A stretch of 57,757 nt of DNA from Cyanobium sp. C1_MAG_00004 (GCA_027486935.1 JAIXOF010000116.1:1-57757), one strand, 5' to 3'. Positions 35,509 through 45,747 are shown, numbered from the stretch's first letter. The notes: generated by a model from the letters alone, not told the origin. A program made the numbers and translations.

Positions 35509-36597
35509 ATGTCAGTTGCATCCCTGAGCCCCATGGCGCAGCAGCACGGGCGATCGATGGCCATGCCGGCCTATCTCGAGGGCGAGGGCCCCCTGCTGGA
35601 TGTGCGCAGCCCGGGCGAATTCAGCCAGGGACACATCCCCGGCGCGATCAACCTGCCCCTGTTCAGCGACGAGGAACGGGCCGCCGTCGGCACCGCCTAC
35701 AAACAGCAGAGCAGGCAGACCGCTGTGCTGCTGGGCCTGGCGATCATCGGGCCACGGCTCGAGCAGCTGGCCCAGGCACTGATCAGCCACAGCCGGGGCA
35801 GCGGGCGATTGCGGCTGTACTGCTGGCGGGGTGGCATGCGCTCGGCCAGCATGGCCTGGTTGGCGGGAACCGTCGATCTGGACTGCCAGCTGCTGGCAGG
35901 CGGCTACAAGGCCTACCGGCGCTGGGTGCTGTCGCAGTTCGAGCAACCCTGGCCCCTGATGGTGCTTGGCGGCCGCACCGGCGGCGGCAAGACCGACCTG
36001 CTGCTGGCGCTGCAGGCCCGAGGGGTGGCCGTGCTGGACCTCGAAGGGCTGGCCCATCACCGCGGCAGCAGCTTCGGGGGTCTGGGCCTGCCGGCGCAGC
36101 CCAGCAGCGAGCATTTTGAAAACCGCATCGCCGACACCCTCTGGCGCTGCCCGGACAGCGGTCCGATCTGGCTCGAAGCCGAGAGCGCCCAGGTGGGGCG
36201 ATGCCGGCTTCCTGCAGCGTTATGGCAGCAGATGCAGCAGGCCACGGTGGTGGAACTGCAGCGCCCGACCCGGGAACGGGTGCAGCGCCTGGTCGCCGTC
36301 TACGGAGCCCAGCCCCGCGAGGAGCTGCGCAGCGCCACCGAACGCATCGCACGACGCCTGGGGCCGCAGCGCACAGCCCTGGCCCTGGCGGCGATCGAGA
36401 CCGGCGACATGGCCACCGCCTGCGAGCAGATGCTCGATTACTACGACCGTTGCTACGACCACGAACTGGCGCAGCGGCCCCGCAGCCCCCAGTTGCGACT
36501 GAACGGCGACGGCTGCAGCGAAGCCGAGCTGGCCGATCAGCTCTGCCAGTGGCAACGCACCTTGAGCGCAGAACCCTCTGCCGTCTCCCTCGCCTAA
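35509..36597 (+). CDS. mnmH: tRNA 2-selenouridine synthase
   Basis: MnmH (SelU, YbbB) converts 2-thiouridine at the wobble position of tRNA Lys/Glu/Gln to geranyl-thio- and selenouridine. The 362-aa protein has an N-terminal rhodanese domain with catalytic Cys105 in YCWRGGMRS and a C-terminal P-loop domain (GGRTGGGKT, residues 154-162). Family length and domain order are typical. Whether selenium is used depends on selD, which is not in this window. The ATG at 35509 is 33 bp from the divergent gun4. Confidence 0.93.
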   Translation: MSVASLSPMAQQHGRSMAMPAYLEGEGPLLDVRSPGEFSQGHIPGAINLPLFSDEERAAVGTAYKQQSRQTAVLLGLAIIGPRLEQLAQALISHSRGSGRLRLYCWRGGMRSASMAWLAGTVDLDCQLLAGGYKAYRRWVLSQFEQPWPLMVLGGRTGGGKTDLLLALQARGVAVLDLEGLAHHRGSSFGGLGLPAQPSSEHFENRIADTLWRCPDSGPIWLEAESAQVGRCRLPAALWQQMQQATVVELQRPTRERVQRLVAVYGAQPREELRSATERIARRLGPQRTALALAAIETGDMATACEQMLDYYDRCYDHELAQRPRSPQLRLNGDGCSEAELADQLCQWQRTLSAEPSAVSLA

Positions 36598-36619
36598 CAT
36601 CAGCCTTTGCCGACTCACC

Positions 36620-36979
36620 ATGGGCGCCGCCATTCAGTTCTTTCGTGGCGTCGATGAGCCCGTGGTGCCCGACATCCGTCTGACCCGCTCACGCGATGGC
36701 CGCACCGGACAGGCGCTGTTCGTGTTCGAGCAACCCGATGCCCTGGCCCCCGAGACCATGGGAGACATCACCGGCATGTTCATGGTCGACGACGAGGGTG
36801 CCCTGGTGACCCGTGAGGTCAAGGCCCGCTTTGTCAACGGCAAGGCCAGCGCACTCGAGGCCACCTACACCTGGAAGAACACCGAGGACTTCGAACGGTT
36901 CATGCGTTTTGCCCAGCGTTACGCCGAGAGCCATGACCTGGGCTTCAGCGGTCGCGAAGAGGGAGGCGAAGAGGCTTGA
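36620..36979 (+). CDS. psb28: Photosystem II assembly factor Psb28
   Basis: Psb28 binds the cytoplasmic face of CP47/RC47 intermediates during photosystem II assembly and repair. The 119-aa product contains the family core: [20 protein letters not shown] at the start, [15 protein letters not shown] and the [19 protein letters not shown] helix. The ATG at 36620 follows mnmH by 22 bp, and its stop overlaps the next gene by 4 bp (TTGA). Confidence 0.96.
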   Translation: MGAAIQFFRGVDEPVVPDIRLTRSRDGRTGQALFVFEQPDALAPETMGDITGMFMVDDEGALVTREVKARFVNGKASALEATYTWKNTEDFERFMRFAQRYAESHDLGFSGREEGGEEA

Positions 36980-38028
36980 AATTCGGCCAGTGGCTCGGGC
37001 TGGTCGCCCTGATCACCGCGCTGGTGTTGCTCTGGCACCTGCGTGAAAGCCTGATTCACCTGTTCGCAGCCGTGGTGTTGGCCATGGCCCTGTGCACCCT
37101 TGTGGGCTGGGTGCAGCGGCGTCTGGGCTGCCCCAGACCCGTGGCCCTGCTGATCAGCCTGGCGCTGGTCGGCGTGTTGCTGGCCATCGTGGCCACGGCG
37201 GTGATTCCGCCCTTTGTCAGCCAGTTCGCCCAGTTGCTCACCAACCTGCCTGAGGCAGCACAGACCCTGATCGAGCTGGTGCGCGGCGCCATGGTCGGCG
37301 TCAGCCAGATGTTGTATGGCCATCGCGATGCAGCGCTGACGTGGCTCAAGCAAAGCCTGCAGGTGCCCCCCCAGGGCCTGGGGAACGGTGCGGCCCGGCT
37401 CCTCGGCTGGGCCGAAAACCTGGGTACGGGGGTGATTCAGACGCTGTTCGTGCTGGCGGTGGCCCTGATGATCACCACCCAACCCCAGGCCTACCGCGAG
37501 GTCGCCGTGCTGCTGGTGCCCTCGTTCTATCGCCGCCGCTTTCGCCAGGTGCTGATCGCCTGTGGCCAGGCCCTGAGCGCCTGGATGCTGGGGGTGGTCG
37601 TCAGTTCGCTCTGTGTGGGCACCCTGGCGGCGATCGGCCTAACCCTGCTGGGGGTCAAGCTGGTGGCCGCCAATGCGGTGCTGGCCGGTCTGCTGAATGT
37701 GATTCCCAATCTGGGACCGACCCTCAGCACCATCTTTCCGATGTCCGTTGCGCTGCTGGAGAGTCCCTGGAAGTCCCTGGCGGTCCTGGCCCTGTACGTC
37801 GCGGTGCAGAACCTGGAGAGCTATGTGATCACCCCCTCGGTGATGCACCATCAGCTGCGGCTGCTACCGGGTCTGACCCTGACCGCGCAGCTCGTGTTCA
37901 CAGTGCTGTTCGGTCCACTCGGGCTGCTGTTGGCGCTGCCGCTCGGGGTCTGCGTTCAGGTGGTTGTGCGGGAGGTGCTGATCCGCGACATCCTTGATCC
38001 TTGGAAGCGCCTGCGTCTGGCCCGATGA
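36976..38028 (+). CDS. AI-2E family permease (first of two)
   Basis: This 350-aa membrane protein has about eight transmembrane segments, an amphipathic middle section and the family C-terminal signature ([31 protein letters not shown]). The family (PF01594) includes quorum-signal exporters and Na+/H+ antiporter-like members, so the substrate is unknown. The start is TTG at 36976, overlapping the psb28 stop, and its stop overlaps the second permease as ATGA. Confidence 0.88.
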   Translation: MKFGQWLGLVALITALVLLWHLRESLIHLFAAVVLAMALCTLVGWVQRRLGCPRPVALLISLALVGVLLAIVATAVIPPFVSQFAQLLTNLPEAAQTLIELVRGAMVGVSQMLYGHRDAALTWLKQSLQVPPQGLGNGAARLLGWAENLGTGVIQTLFVLAVALMITTQPQAYREVAVLLVPSFYRRRFRQVLIACGQALSAWMLGVVVSSLCVGTLAAIGLTLLGVKLVAANAVLAGLLNVIPNLGPTLSTIFPMSVALLESPWKSLAVLALYVAVQNLESYVITPSVMHHQLRLLPGLTLTAQLVFTVLFGPLGLLLALPLGVCVQVVVREVLIRDILDPWKRLRLAR

Positions 38029-39026
38029 ACGCCCGCACCGTCCTGGGGGCTCTGGCCCTGATCGTGCTGGCCCTGTTGACCTGGGAGCTGCGCTGGGTGC
38101 TGCTGGTGCTGTTCGGGTCGGTGGTGCTGGCGGTGGCCCTCGACGTGCCGGTCACCCTGCTGCGGCGGATTCTGCCGTTGAACCGGCCGGCAGCCCTGCT
38201 GATGGTGCTGCTGGTGCTGGTGCTGGCCGGAGGTCTGCTGGCCCAGCAGCTCCTGCCAGAGCTGATCGATCAGGTCCAGCAACTGGTTGAACTGCTGCCC
38301 CAGTTGGTGGGCCTGTTCGAGCGGCTGACCCGCACCATCACCTGGTTGCCGGACCTGGAGCGGGGCCTGCTGGACGGATCCATGTGGCAGCGGCTGCAAC
38401 CGCTGGGGGGGCAACTGCTGGGTTTTGCCGGCGGCGCCGCCAGCGCAACGGTGCAGGTGCTGCTGATGGTTCTGCTGGCCATCCTGCTGGCGCTGGACCC
38501 CCGCGCCCATCAACGCCTGCTGGTGGGCATCACACCGCGGTTTTACCGCACCGACATGCAGAGCCTGCTGAGCCACTGCCGCGCTGCGCTGGGGGGCTGG
38601 CTGGCGGGCATGACCCTCTCGGCCCTGAGCGTGTTTCTGCTGACCTGGGCAGGGCTGGCGCTGTTGCACATCCCACTGGCACTGCTCAGCGCCCTCGTTT
38701 GCGGCCTGCTGACCTTTGTGCCGACGATCGGCCCCACGGCCGCCACCCTGCTGCCTGTGGCAGTCGCCCTGCTGGTCTCGCCGACGGCGGTGCTGCAGGT
38801 GCTGGTACTGCGCCTGGCTCTTCAGAACGTGGAGGCCTTCCTGATCACCCCCCTGCTGTTGAGCCAGACGGTGAACCTGCTGCCGACTGTGGCCTTGATG
38901 GCCCAGCTGAGTCTGGGGGCTCTACTGGGGCTGCCCGGGGTGCTGCTGGCCTTGCCGTTGGTTGTGGTGCTGCAGGTGATTTGCCAGCAGGTGGTCGTCC
39001 GTGATGTCATGGACCGCTGGGTCTGA
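38025..39026 (+). CDS. AI-2E family permease (second of two)
   Basis: This 333-aa paralogue has the same topology and signature motifs (FVPTIGPTAATLLP, NVEAFLITPLLLS). The two copies differ widely in sequence, so the duplication is old. They may form a heteromer or have distinct substrates. It is translationally coupled to the first copy (ATGA) and ends 15 bp from the convergent small gene after secF. Confidence 0.88.
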   Translation: MNARTVLGALALIVLALLTWELRWVLLVLFGSVVLAVALDVPVTLLRRILPLNRPAALLMVLLVLVLAGGLLAQQLLPELIDQVQQLVELLPQLVGLFERLTRTITWLPDLERGLLDGSMWQRLQPLGGQLLGFAGGAASATVQVLLMVLLAILLALDPRAHQRLLVGITPRFYRTDMQSLLSHCRAALGGWLAGMTLSALSVFLLTWAGLALLHIPLALLSALVCGLLTFVPTIGPTAATLLPVAVALLVSPTAVLQVLVLRLALQNVEAFLITPLLLSQTVNLLPTVALMAQLSLGALLGLPGVLLALPLVVVLQVICQQVVVRDVMDRWV

Positions 39027-39041
39027 ACTGCTGCGGCAGGG

Positions 39042-39263
39042 TCAAGGCAAGCGGTCAGCCCGTCGGACCATCGAGGGCAACAGCAGCAGCACGACCACCG
39101 CTAACGGATGGTTCCAAAGGCCCGCAGCCAGACTGGTCCAGGTGGGGTGATCGCGTAGCAGCTGCAGCTCGACGCGCAGATCCCAGACCGCCAACACCCC
39201 CAACAACACTGCGGACCCTGGAACCGCCGCCAGAATCGATCGACGGGCACGGGGTTGGCTCAC
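39042..39263 (-). CDS. Small two-span membrane protein after secF
   Basis: This 73-aa protein has two predicted transmembrane helices (about residues 10-28 and 47-64) and a basic end (VRRADRLP). It starts at GTG 39263, directly abutting the secF stop (TAG then GTG), so it belongs to the pdhB-secD-secF transcript. I do not recognise it. Its position suggests a clade-specific membrane protein tied to secretion or simple co-transcription. Confidence 0.65.
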   Translation of the reverse strand: MSQPRARRSILAAVPGSAVLLGVLAVWDLRVELQLLRDHPTWTSLAAGLWNHPLAVVVLLLLPSMVRRADRLP

Positions 39264-40229
39264 CTAACTGCGCGCAAACAGGGGCAGCAGGGTCGGAGCG
39301 ACGCCGATGCTGCTCCAACTGCCGACGGCGATGCCGACGGTCAGGGCCACCGCAAACCAGAACAGGGTGGAGCCACCAAAGAAGATCAGCGCCACCAGGG
39401 GCAACAGCGTGGTCAGGCTGGTGTAAAGCGAGCGGGTCAGGGTCGCATCGACAGCCACATCGACCTGTTCGACCACAGGCAAGGCGGCCAGGGTGGTCTG
39501 CTGCTCACGGATGCGGTCAAACACGACCACGGTGTCGGTCACCGAATAGCCCGCGACCGTGATCAGTGACACGGCAAACAGGGAATCCACCTCCACACCG
39601 CGCAGCAGCCCCAGCCAGGCAAACACGCCACAGGTGATCAACACGTCGTGGGCCAGGCACACCAGGGCCAGGCCTGCATACACCCTGTCGTAGCGAAAGG
39701 TGATGTAGGCAGCGATGGCCGCAAAGCTCACCAGCAGCGACACCAGGCTGCCGCGCAGCAGTTGATCACCCAGGGTCGGGCCGATGGTGTTGACGGCGGT
39801 GCCGGCAGCATCGAGCGGGCCCAATGTCTGGCCCAGGACTGCAGTCACCTTGGTGGCCTGTTCGGGGCTCAGTTCGGGCAACCTGATCAGCAGCGAACGC
39901 CCTTCATCCAGCAGCTGCACCTGGGCAGAGTCCAGGTTTGGAGCCGGTGATGATCCTGCACCCGTGTCAAAGGTCAGTTGTTGCAGGCTTTCCTGAATCT
40001 GGGACGCGCTGATCGCCGGGCAATCCGTCCTGCAGAGGCGTTCCAGCTGGATCTGGGTCCCGCCGGTGAAATCCAGACCGGGTTTCAGCGGCAGGCCAAT
40101 GCTCGGGGTCAGCCAGCAGAGGGCCATGCCCAACAGGCTGAGCAGGCAGGCCAGGCCCGATCCCCACCAGGCCAGGTTGCGGTAACGGCTGATCCGAAAG
40201 CGGACGGGTGGCATTGCAGCGGTGGTCAT
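39264..40229 (-). CDS. secF: Protein translocase subunit SecF
   Basis: SecF pairs with SecD to pull proteins across the membrane using the proton motive force. The 321-aa protein has a first transmembrane segment, the GLDFTGGTQIQL periplasmic start, and five C-terminal transmembrane helices with YSVTDTVVVFDRIRE, the proton-pathway/SecF signature. It starts at the secD stop (TGATG) and is followed by the 73-aa gene without a gap. Confidence 0.96.
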   Translation of the reverse strand: MTTAAMPPVRFRISRYRNLAWWGSGLACLLSLLGMALCWLTPSIGLPLKPGLDFTGGTQIQLERLCRTDCPAISASQIQESLQQLTFDTGAGSSPAPNLDSAQVQLLDEGRSLLIRLPELSPEQATKVTAVLGQTLGPLDAAGTAVNTIGPTLGDQLLRGSLVSLLVSFAAIAAYITFRYDRVYAGLALVCLAHDVLITCGVFAWLGLLRGVEVDSLFAVSLITVAGYSVTDTVVVFDRIREQQTTLAALPVVEQVDVAVDATLTRSLYTSLTTLLPLVALIFFGGSTLFWFAVALTVGIAVGSWSSIGVAPTLLPLFARS

Positions 40230-41749
40230 CAGGAGGCTCGGGCAGGCAGTTGCCGGACCGGCAGAAAATTGGTGTTGCGCCGCAGCGATGGGTAGGCCAT
40301 CAGCACGCGCAGGATCGTGCGGGTGCAGGTGAGGGCCGTGAACAGACTGAGCAACAGACCGATGGCAAGGGTCACGGCGAATCCCTTGACCAGGCCGGTG
40401 CCCAGCGCAAACAGGGCGACGCAGCTGATCAGACCGGTGACGTGTCCATCGAGGATCGAGGACAGGGCCTGGGCAAAGCCGGTGTCAATGGAGCGGATCA
40501 GGGTGTTGCCGCTGCGCAGCTCCTCCTTGACCCGCTCAAAAATCAGGACGTTGGCATCGACAGCCATGCCGATCGAGAGAATGAATCCGGCGATACCCGG
40601 CAGGGTCAGGGTCACCGGAATCAAGGCGTAGACCGCCAGGTTGAACAGGGCATAGAGGCTCAGCGAGAGCACCGCCACCAGCCCGGGCAGGCGGTAGACG
40701 ACGACCATGAACAGGGCCACCAGGCCAAGACCCGTCAAACCAGCCGCGAGGCTAGTGCGGATGTTCTCGGCCCCCAGGGAGGGGCCGACGGTGCGCACCT
40801 CGATGATCTTGACCGGCAGGGGCAGCGACCCGCCGCGCAGCTGCACCTCCAGATCCCGTGCCTCATCGGCCGTGAAATTGCCTGTGATCGTGGCGCCGCC
40901 ACCGGAGATCCCGGCGGCCTTGAATTCGGGCCCGACGCTGGCCTCGCTGATCGAGCGTCCATCGAGCACGATGCCCAGCAGGCGGCCACTGCCGGCGATC
41001 GAACGGGTCAGATCGGCAAATTTCTCACCACCCTCACGGCTGAAACTGAGGGTGACATCCCAGGCACTGCCGGACTGCTGTTGCTGGCGGCCGGCACTGA
41101 CCAGATCACGGCCGCTGAGGTTGGAGGGTTCGTAGAGGGCAACAATCCTCTGGTTGACGGCATCGAGCAGGAGCTCGATCTGCCGTTGTTCGCTGCTGCC
41201 GGCCGGCACGTCCACCCCCAACTGGGTGAGTGCGCGGGCCAGTTCTTCGGCCTTGATGCTCGGTGGGTCAGGCTGCTGGGCTTGATCACCGGCTCCGGCC
41301 GCGGCATCGGCGGAATCAGCTGTACGGGGCTTCAGTCGGTTCAACACAGCTGTGGCCTGACGCTTGAGCTGCAGCAGCCCCTGCATCTCCTGTTCGGTCC
41401 CGGGCTTCTGAGCCTTGAACTCGAGCAGGGCGGTGCTGCCGAGAACAGTGGCGGCCCGGGTCGGGTCCTGTTCGCCAGGCAGCTGCAGCACCAGCTGGTC
41501 ATTGCCGACGGTCTGCAGGGTTGATTCGGCCACACCGAGGCCGTTGATGCGGCGCTCCAGCACCTCCTTGACAGCCTCAAGCTGCTCGGGCTGGACGGTC
41601 TTGACCGCCCCGGCGGGCATGACCTGCAGCATCAGCTGGCTACCGCCGCGCAGGTCCAGGCCCAGCTTGAGGGGAAAGCTGAACAACAGCGCGGCCGCAG
41701 CGATGGCCAACGCAAGGATCAGGGCGATCCAGCCTTGCTGACGGGCCAT
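40229..41749 (-). CDS. secD: Protein translocase subunit SecD
   Basis: This 506-aa SecD has the GLDLRGGSQLML motif after the first helix, a large periplasmic domain and a C-terminal five-helix bundle with GIAGFILSIGMAVDANVLIFER. The periplasmic part contains an Ala/Asp/Gln-rich insert near residues 140-160. It starts at the ATG at 41749, 1 bp from pdhB, and is followed by secF. Confidence 0.96.
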   Translation of the reverse strand: MARQQGWIALILALAIAAAALLFSFPLKLGLDLRGGSQLMLQVMPAGAVKTVQPEQLEAVKEVLERRINGLGVAESTLQTVGNDQLVLQLPGEQDPTRAATVLGSTALLEFKAQKPGTEQEMQGLLQLKRQATAVLNRLKPRTADSADAAAGAGDQAQQPDPPSIKAEELARALTQLGVDVPAGSSEQRQIELLLDAVNQRIVALYEPSNLSGRDLVSAGRQQQQSGSAWDVTLSFSREGGEKFADLTRSIAGSGRLLGIVLDGRSISEASVGPEFKAAGISGGGATITGNFTADEARDLEVQLRGGSLPLPVKIIEVRTVGPSLGAENIRTSLAAGLTGLGLVALFMVVVYRLPGLVAVLSLSLYALFNLAVYALIPVTLTLPGIAGFILSIGMAVDANVLIFERVKEELRSGNTLIRSIDTGFAQALSSILDGHVTGLISCVALFALGTGLVKGFAVTLAIGLLLSLFTALTCTRTILRVLMAYPSLRRNTNFLPVRQLPARAS

Positions 41750-41750
41750 G

Positions 41751-42734
41751 TCAGATCTGACCGGACTGAAGAGCCCGCGCCGCCTCGACGATCTGATGGG
41801 GCTGGATGATCGTCAGGTTCTCGAGAGTGCCGTTGTAAGGGGTGGGAATGTCCTGGGAAGACAGCCGCACCGGCCTGGCGTCCAGCTCATCGAAACACTG
41901 CTCGGTGATCAGAGCCAGCAGTTCGGCGCCGATGCCCCCGGTCTTCATGCACTCTTCAACGACAATCACCTTGTGGGTCTTGCGGATCGAGGCGCGGATC
42001 GTCTCCATATCAAAGGGTTTGAGGCTGATCAGGTCGATCAGCTCCACATCGATCCCGTCCTGACTGAGCTGCTCCACGGCCTTGAGGCAGTGGTGACGCA
42101 TGCGTGAGTAGGTCAGGATCGTGACATCCTTGCCCTCGCGCACGATCTCGGCCTGATCCAGGGCGCACACATAGTCGCCCTCGGGAATGTCCTCGCTGAG
42201 GTTGTAGAGCAACACGTGCTCGAAGAACAGGACCGGGTTGTTGTCGCGGATGGCGGCTTTCATCAGGCCCTTGGCATTGGTGGGCGTGCTGACGGCCACG
42301 ATCTTGATGCCGGGAACCGCGTGAAAGTAGGCCTCGAGCCTCTGGCTGTGTTCCGCTCCCAGTTGCCGGCCCACCCCACCGGGGCCGCGAACCACGGCAG
42401 GAATCGTGAAATTGCCGCCGCTGGTGTAGCGGAGCATGCCCATGTTGTTGGAGATCTGGTTGAACGCCAACAGCAGAAAGCCCATGTTCATCCCCTCGAC
42501 GATGGGCCGAAGACCCGTCATCGCGGCACCGACGGCCATGCCGGTGAAGGCGTTCTCGGCGATCGGGGTGTCCAGCACCCTCAGTTCGCCGTATTTGTCG
42601 TAGAGATCCTTGGTGACCTTGTAAGAGCCCCCGTACTGGCCAACGTCCTCGCCCATCACACAGACGTGGGGGTCGCGGGCCATCTCTTCGTCGATGGCTT
42701 CTCGCAGGGCGTTGAACAGCAGGGTTTCTGCCAC
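41751..42734 (-). CDS. pdhB: Pyruvate dehydrogenase E1 beta subunit
   Basis: PdhB forms the alpha2beta2 thiamine-diphosphate E1 that feeds acetyl-CoA from pyruvate. The 327-aa product shows the transketolase pyrimidine-binding domain ([31 protein letters not shown]) and the C-terminal domain ([25 protein letters not shown]). The start is GTG at 42734. It lies 1 bp upstream of secD, an arrangement typical of picocyanobacteria. pdhA is not in the window. Confidence 0.96.
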   Translation of the reverse strand: MAETLLFNALREAIDEEMARDPHVCVMGEDVGQYGGSYKVTKDLYDKYGELRVLDTPIAENAFTGMAVGAAMTGLRPIVEGMNMGFLLLAFNQISNNMGMLRYTSGGNFTIPAVVRGPGGVGRQLGAEHSQRLEAYFHAVPGIKIVAVSTPTNAKGLMKAAIRDNNPVLFFEHVLLYNLSEDIPEGDYVCALDQAEIVREGKDVTILTYSRMRHHCLKAVEQLSQDGIDVELIDLISLKPFDMETIRASIRKTHKVIVVEECMKTGGIGAELLALITEQCFDELDARPVRLSSQDIPTPYNGTLENLTIIQPHQIVEAARALQSGQI

Positions 42735-42802
42735 GTTGAGGTCGTCAGTCCGGCTCTGGCCGGTTGCGGACCCCCGCGACCGGGGGCGAGGGCCAACCTA
42801 TC

Positions 42803-42898
42803 TCAGCCTCCTGCAGCCAGGGTGGCCAGCAGCAGGACCGAGAGCAACATGGCCGGTAACAGCAGGGTCACCAGCAGACCGAGGTCGTGAACCGTCAT
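42803..42898 (-). CDS. Possible 31-aa membrane peptide
   Basis: A short ATG-initiated frame between DUF3082 and pdhB encodes a single hydrophobic helix (Leu/Val/Thr-rich, residues 6-27) ending in Ala-Ala-Gly-Gly. It resembles the size of small photosystem or cytochrome b6f subunits but matches none I know. It has no clear Shine-Dalgarno. It is reported because the strand, operon position and hydrophobicity fit. It may be chance. Confidence 0.35.
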   Translation of the reverse strand: MTVHDLGLLVTLLLPAMLLSVLLLATLAAGG

Positions 42899-42916
42899 GG
42901 CCCGAACTTAGGGCGA

Positions 42917-43234
42917 TCAGTCGTCGGCGGCGGACGTCGTCACGGTCTGCACAACAGAACGAACAAAGACCAGGGTCAGGCCCAGGCTGATGAAGCCGAA
43001 GCTGAACGTCGCCAGGAACGCCATGCCGACGATCAGGGTCTTGAGCGCGGTGGCGATGCTCTGGGCGACCTGGGAGCTGTAATTCGGCGGGTGCTGCAGG
43101 TAATAGAGGGTCAGCCGCCTGCTCAGCCCCCAGCTGAGCCAGCCCAGCAGTGCGGCGGTCAACGCCCCCGACAGAAAGCTGAGCGGCCCCTTGCGGGGCT
43201 CTGACGTGCTGGGGTTGGGGTCCGGTTTGTCCAT
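42917..43234 (-). CDS. DUF3082 membrane protein
   Basis: This 105-aa protein has a polar N-terminus, two transmembrane segments (near residues 20-40 and 65-90) and the family's YYLQHPPNYSS loop. DUF3082 is a cyanobacterial/plant family without a known function. Its ATG overlaps the ispE stop as TGATG, giving translational coupling. Confidence 0.8.
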   Translation of the reverse strand: MDKPDPNPSTSEPRKGPLSFLSGALTAALLGWLSWGLSRRLTLYYLQHPPNYSSQVAQSIATALKTLIVGMAFLATFSFGFISLGLTLVFVRSVVQTVTTSAADD

Positions 43235-44169
43235 CAGGCCTCCACACTGACACCCGCGGAGCGGGTGTTGCACACCCAGCTGTCAAAACCGGCAGCGGCA
43301 AGGGGAGCGGCCAATGCCGCGGCGGCCTGAGCTGCCAGCTCACGGGTGCTGAACAAGGCAAACAGGCTGGGGCCGGAGCCACTCATGGCCACCGCCAGGG
43401 ATGCCTCAGCCCGGCGCAGCAGCGTCATGCCGGCTGCGACCACCGGCACCTCAGGTTCCACCACGGATTGCAGGTCATTGCGCAACGCCGGCCAGGAGCC
43501 TTGGCCCTGCAGGGCATGGACCAGCGGGCTCAGGCGTAGCGCCTGGCGCCGGTCGGCAAAGGCCTGCTCGTCGGCCAGGTAGGTCTGCCCGCGCAGCTCG
43601 CGGCAACGCCCATAGGCCCAGGGGGTGCTGACACTGACCTGGGGATGTTTGATCAGCAGCACCCCTAGCGGAGCCACTTGCCCGATGGCGATGGGCTCCA
43701 GCCGCTCGCCACGACCAAAACAGAGCTGGCAGCCGCCACCGAGGCAGAACGGCATGTCAGACCCCAGTTCGGCAGCCAGGTCCGTCAGGGCCGATTCGCC
43801 CAGACCCAGGCCCCAGACCTGATTGAGGCCGAACAGGGCAGCCGCTCCATCACTGGAGCCCCCGGCCAGGCCGGCGCCGATGGGAATGCGTTTGCGCAAC
43901 GTCATGCGGGCCCCCAGCTCGGGCAGGCCAACCCGGCTGCGCAGCAGTTCGGCGGCCCTGACGATCAGGTTGTCGCCACCGGTGGTCAGCTCGCTGCGGT
44001 CGCAACTGAGCTGGATCTGGCCATCGGCGCTGGGGCTGATCACCAGCTGATCGGCCAGATCGATGGACTGCATCACCATCGCCAGCTCATGAAAGCCGTC
44101 GGGGCGAAGACCGAGAACCTCCAGATGGAGGTTGATTTTGGCCGGAGCCGTCACCACCAGATCAGCCAT
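43234..44169 (-). CDS. ispE: 4-diphosphocytidyl-2-C-methyl-D-erythritol kinase
   Basis: IspE phosphorylates CDP-ME in the MEP route to isoprenoids. The 311-aa GHMP kinase has the [22 protein letters not shown] start, the ATP loop [17 protein letters not shown] near residue 97 and the [12 protein letters not shown] motif near the C-terminus. The ATG at 44169 matches family N-termini. An in-frame ATG at 44187 would overlap rsmA more. It lies in the rsmA-ispE-DUF3082 operon. Confidence 0.95.
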   Translation of the reverse strand: MADLVVTAPAKINLHLEVLGLRPDGFHELAMVMQSIDLADQLVISPSADGQIQLSCDRSELTTGGDNLIVRAAELLRSRVGLPELGARMTLRKRIPIGAGLAGGSSDGAAALFGLNQVWGLGLGESALTDLAAELGSDMPFCLGGGCQLCFGRGERLEPIAIGQVAPLGVLLIKHPQVSVSTPWAYGRCRELRGQTYLADEQAFADRRQALRLSPLVHALQGQGSWPALRNDLQSVVEPEVPVVAAGMTLLRRAEASLAVAMSGSGPSLFALFSTRELAAQAAAALAAPLAAAGFDSWVCNTRSAGVSVEA

Positions 44170-45031
44170 CGGCACCCGCTCCTGCATCGCGCTGCTGTGC
44201 CCGATTCAAACCTGCCGCCAGGGCGACCCAGGCCGAGGGCGGCACCTCCTGGGGACGCTGCTGCAGGGTGACTCCGGCTGCGGCCGCCAGCTCGTGAAGC
44301 TGGGGTTCGCTCAGCAATCCCGCCAGGGTGTTGCGCAGCATCTTGCGTCTGGCCACAAAGGTGCGCCGCAGCAACAGTTCAACGCTGCGAGCCAGCAGGG
44401 GATCCAGGCGCTCCTGCGGCGGCAGCGGCTCGAGGGCGATCACCTCTGAATGGACCTTGGGCGGTGGATCGAAACAACGGGGCGGCACCGGGCAGACCAG
44501 GCTGCAGCGGCAGAGCAGCTGCATGCGCACACTCAGGGCCGAAAAACTGCTGCTGCCCGCTCTGGCACGGATCCTCTCGCCGACTTCCCGCTGCACCAGC
44601 AGCACCAACCGTCGATAGGGCTCTGCCAGGGGTCGGTCAAGCCGCCCCACCAGCCGCTCCAGCAAAGGACCGGTGATGTTGTAAGGGATGTTGGCCACCA
44701 CTTTGTTGGCGGGTGGTAGCTCGAGCTTGAGCACATCCCCGCTGAGCAGGGAGAAGCGCGCATCGGCGGCAAAGCGCCGCTGCAGTCCGCTGACCAGGTC
44801 GCGATCGAGTTCGATCGCATGCAGGGATCCCAGGGGTGAAGCCAGCAGTTCGGCTGTCAGGGCGCCACGCCCGGGGCCGACCTCGAGCACGCTGTCGCCG
44901 GGATCCAGCGCTGCAGCCGCAACGATCTGGGACAGCACCTTTTGATCGACCAACCAATGCTGGCCAAAACGCTTGCGCGTTCGGTGGGTTGAGAATTCTG
45001 CGCTCACACGACAACGCGCGACACCCGTCAT
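44162..45031 (-). CDS. rsmA: 16S rRNA dimethyladenosine transferase
   Basis: RsmA (KsgA) dimethylates two adjacent adenosines in helix 45 of 16S rRNA late in 30S assembly. The 289-aa protein has [14 protein letters not shown] motif [15 protein letters not shown] and the catalytic [11 protein letters not shown] (N-x-P-Y) motif. The ATG at 45031 or GTG at 45007 are the likely starts. A longer frame upstream runs antisense to two other genes and is not RsmA-like. Confidence 0.94.
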   Translation of the reverse strand: MTGVARCRVSAEFSTHRTRKRFGQHWLVDQKVLSQIVAAAALDPGDSVLEVGPGRGALTAELLASPLGSLHAIELDRDLVSGLQRRFAADARFSLLSGDVLKLELPPANKVVANIPYNITGPLLERLVGRLDRPLAEPYRRLVLLVQREVGERIRARAGSSSFSALSVRMQLLCRCSLVCPVPPRCFDPPPKVHSEVIALEPLPPQERLDPLLARSVELLLRRTFVARRKMLRNTLAGLLSEPQLHELAAAAGVTLQQRPQEVPPSAWVALAAGLNRAQQRDAGAGADG

Positions 45032-45076
45032 CGCTAGACAGGCTTCAAAAGGTTCTATCAGCCCCTGAGGATCCCC

Positions 45077-45346
45077 ATGCCGTTCACACGCATGCCGAGG
45101 CTGCTTGCCCTGCTGGCTGCCTTGGTGCTGGCCCCGGTCGAGCGAGCTGCTGCCGGCACCGCCATCGGCGAGTCGATCTGGGACCGCAAGAACGCTCGCG
45201 AAAGAGCCCTGCAGTCGGTTCCCGCAGGCGCACAGATCATCAACAGCGACTGCCAGACGGTGGAGGTCGGCACCGGCAACTTTCGCTACATCTGCCGGAT
45301 CACCTACGACGATCCGGCCCCACAGCCTCAGGGGTCCAGTCGTTGA
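45077..45346 (+). CDS. Small secreted protein
   Basis: This 89-aa protein has a signal peptide (about residues 1-26, with cleavage after an AAA-G-type site) and a mature part of about 60 residues. The mature part holds two Cys (SDCQTVEV and RYICRITYD) that could form a disulfide. I recognise the pattern as a picocyanobacterial hypothetical but know no function. It is divergent from rsmA and overlaps the YraN gene by 47 bp, tail to tail. Confidence 0.7.
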   Translation: MPFTRMPRLLALLAALVLAPVERAAAGTAIGESIWDRKNARERALQSVPAGAQIINSDCQTVEVGTGNFRYICRITYDDPAPQPQGSSR

Positions 45347-45710
45347 GCCGGATCCAGCGCACAGGCCGGCGCAGCGGCGGCAGGGCCACCAGCGCCGCCA
45401 CCAGCTCGAGGGCATCGAGCTGATGCTGGGGGTGCTCGGCCAGCCAGCACAGGCAGCTGCGGGCGATACGCCGGCGTTTGCCGGCGCGCAATGCCGCCAC
45501 CCCGCCACCGTCGGGACCCCAGGCCGAGCGTCCCTTGACCTCGACCACCAGCAGACGCTCCGGTTTGCAGAGAACCAGGTCCAACTCGCCCCAGCGGCAA
45601 TGCCAGTTGCGCGCAACCAGGCGCCAGCCGCGCTGCTGCAACAACCGCAGCACCCGCTGTTCGGCCCAACGCCCCTGAAACGCCGTGGTGTGGATCGACA
45701 AGGGCAGCAC
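45300..45710 (-). CDS. UPF0102/YraN family endonuclease-like protein
   Basis: This 136-aa protein has the PD-(D/E)XK-like core of the YraN family: GRWAEQRVLRLLQQRGW, WGELDLVL and LVVEVKGRS, so the acidic residues and Lys of the nuclease motif are present. The family's role is unsettled (possible DNA processing). GTG at 45710 gives a family-like N-terminus. An ATG at 45755 would overlap the divergent pentapeptide gene. Confidence 0.88.
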   Translation of the reverse strand: MLPLSIHTTAFQGRWAEQRVLRLLQQRGWRLVARNWHCRWGELDLVLCKPERLLVVEVKGRSAWGPDGGGVAALRAGKRRRIARSCLCWLAEHPQHQLDALELVAALVALPPLRRPVRWIRLNDWTPEAVGPDRRR

Positions 45711-45747
45711 TGGTGGGTCGCTGCCTAGGGTTCCCACAACGATTCCA

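Noticed and set aside
45032-45616. N-terminal extension of the RsmA frame to 484 aa
   Set aside because: It is Trp/Arg/Ser-rich antisense to the secreted protein and overlaps the YraN gene. RsmA similarity starts only after 45031.
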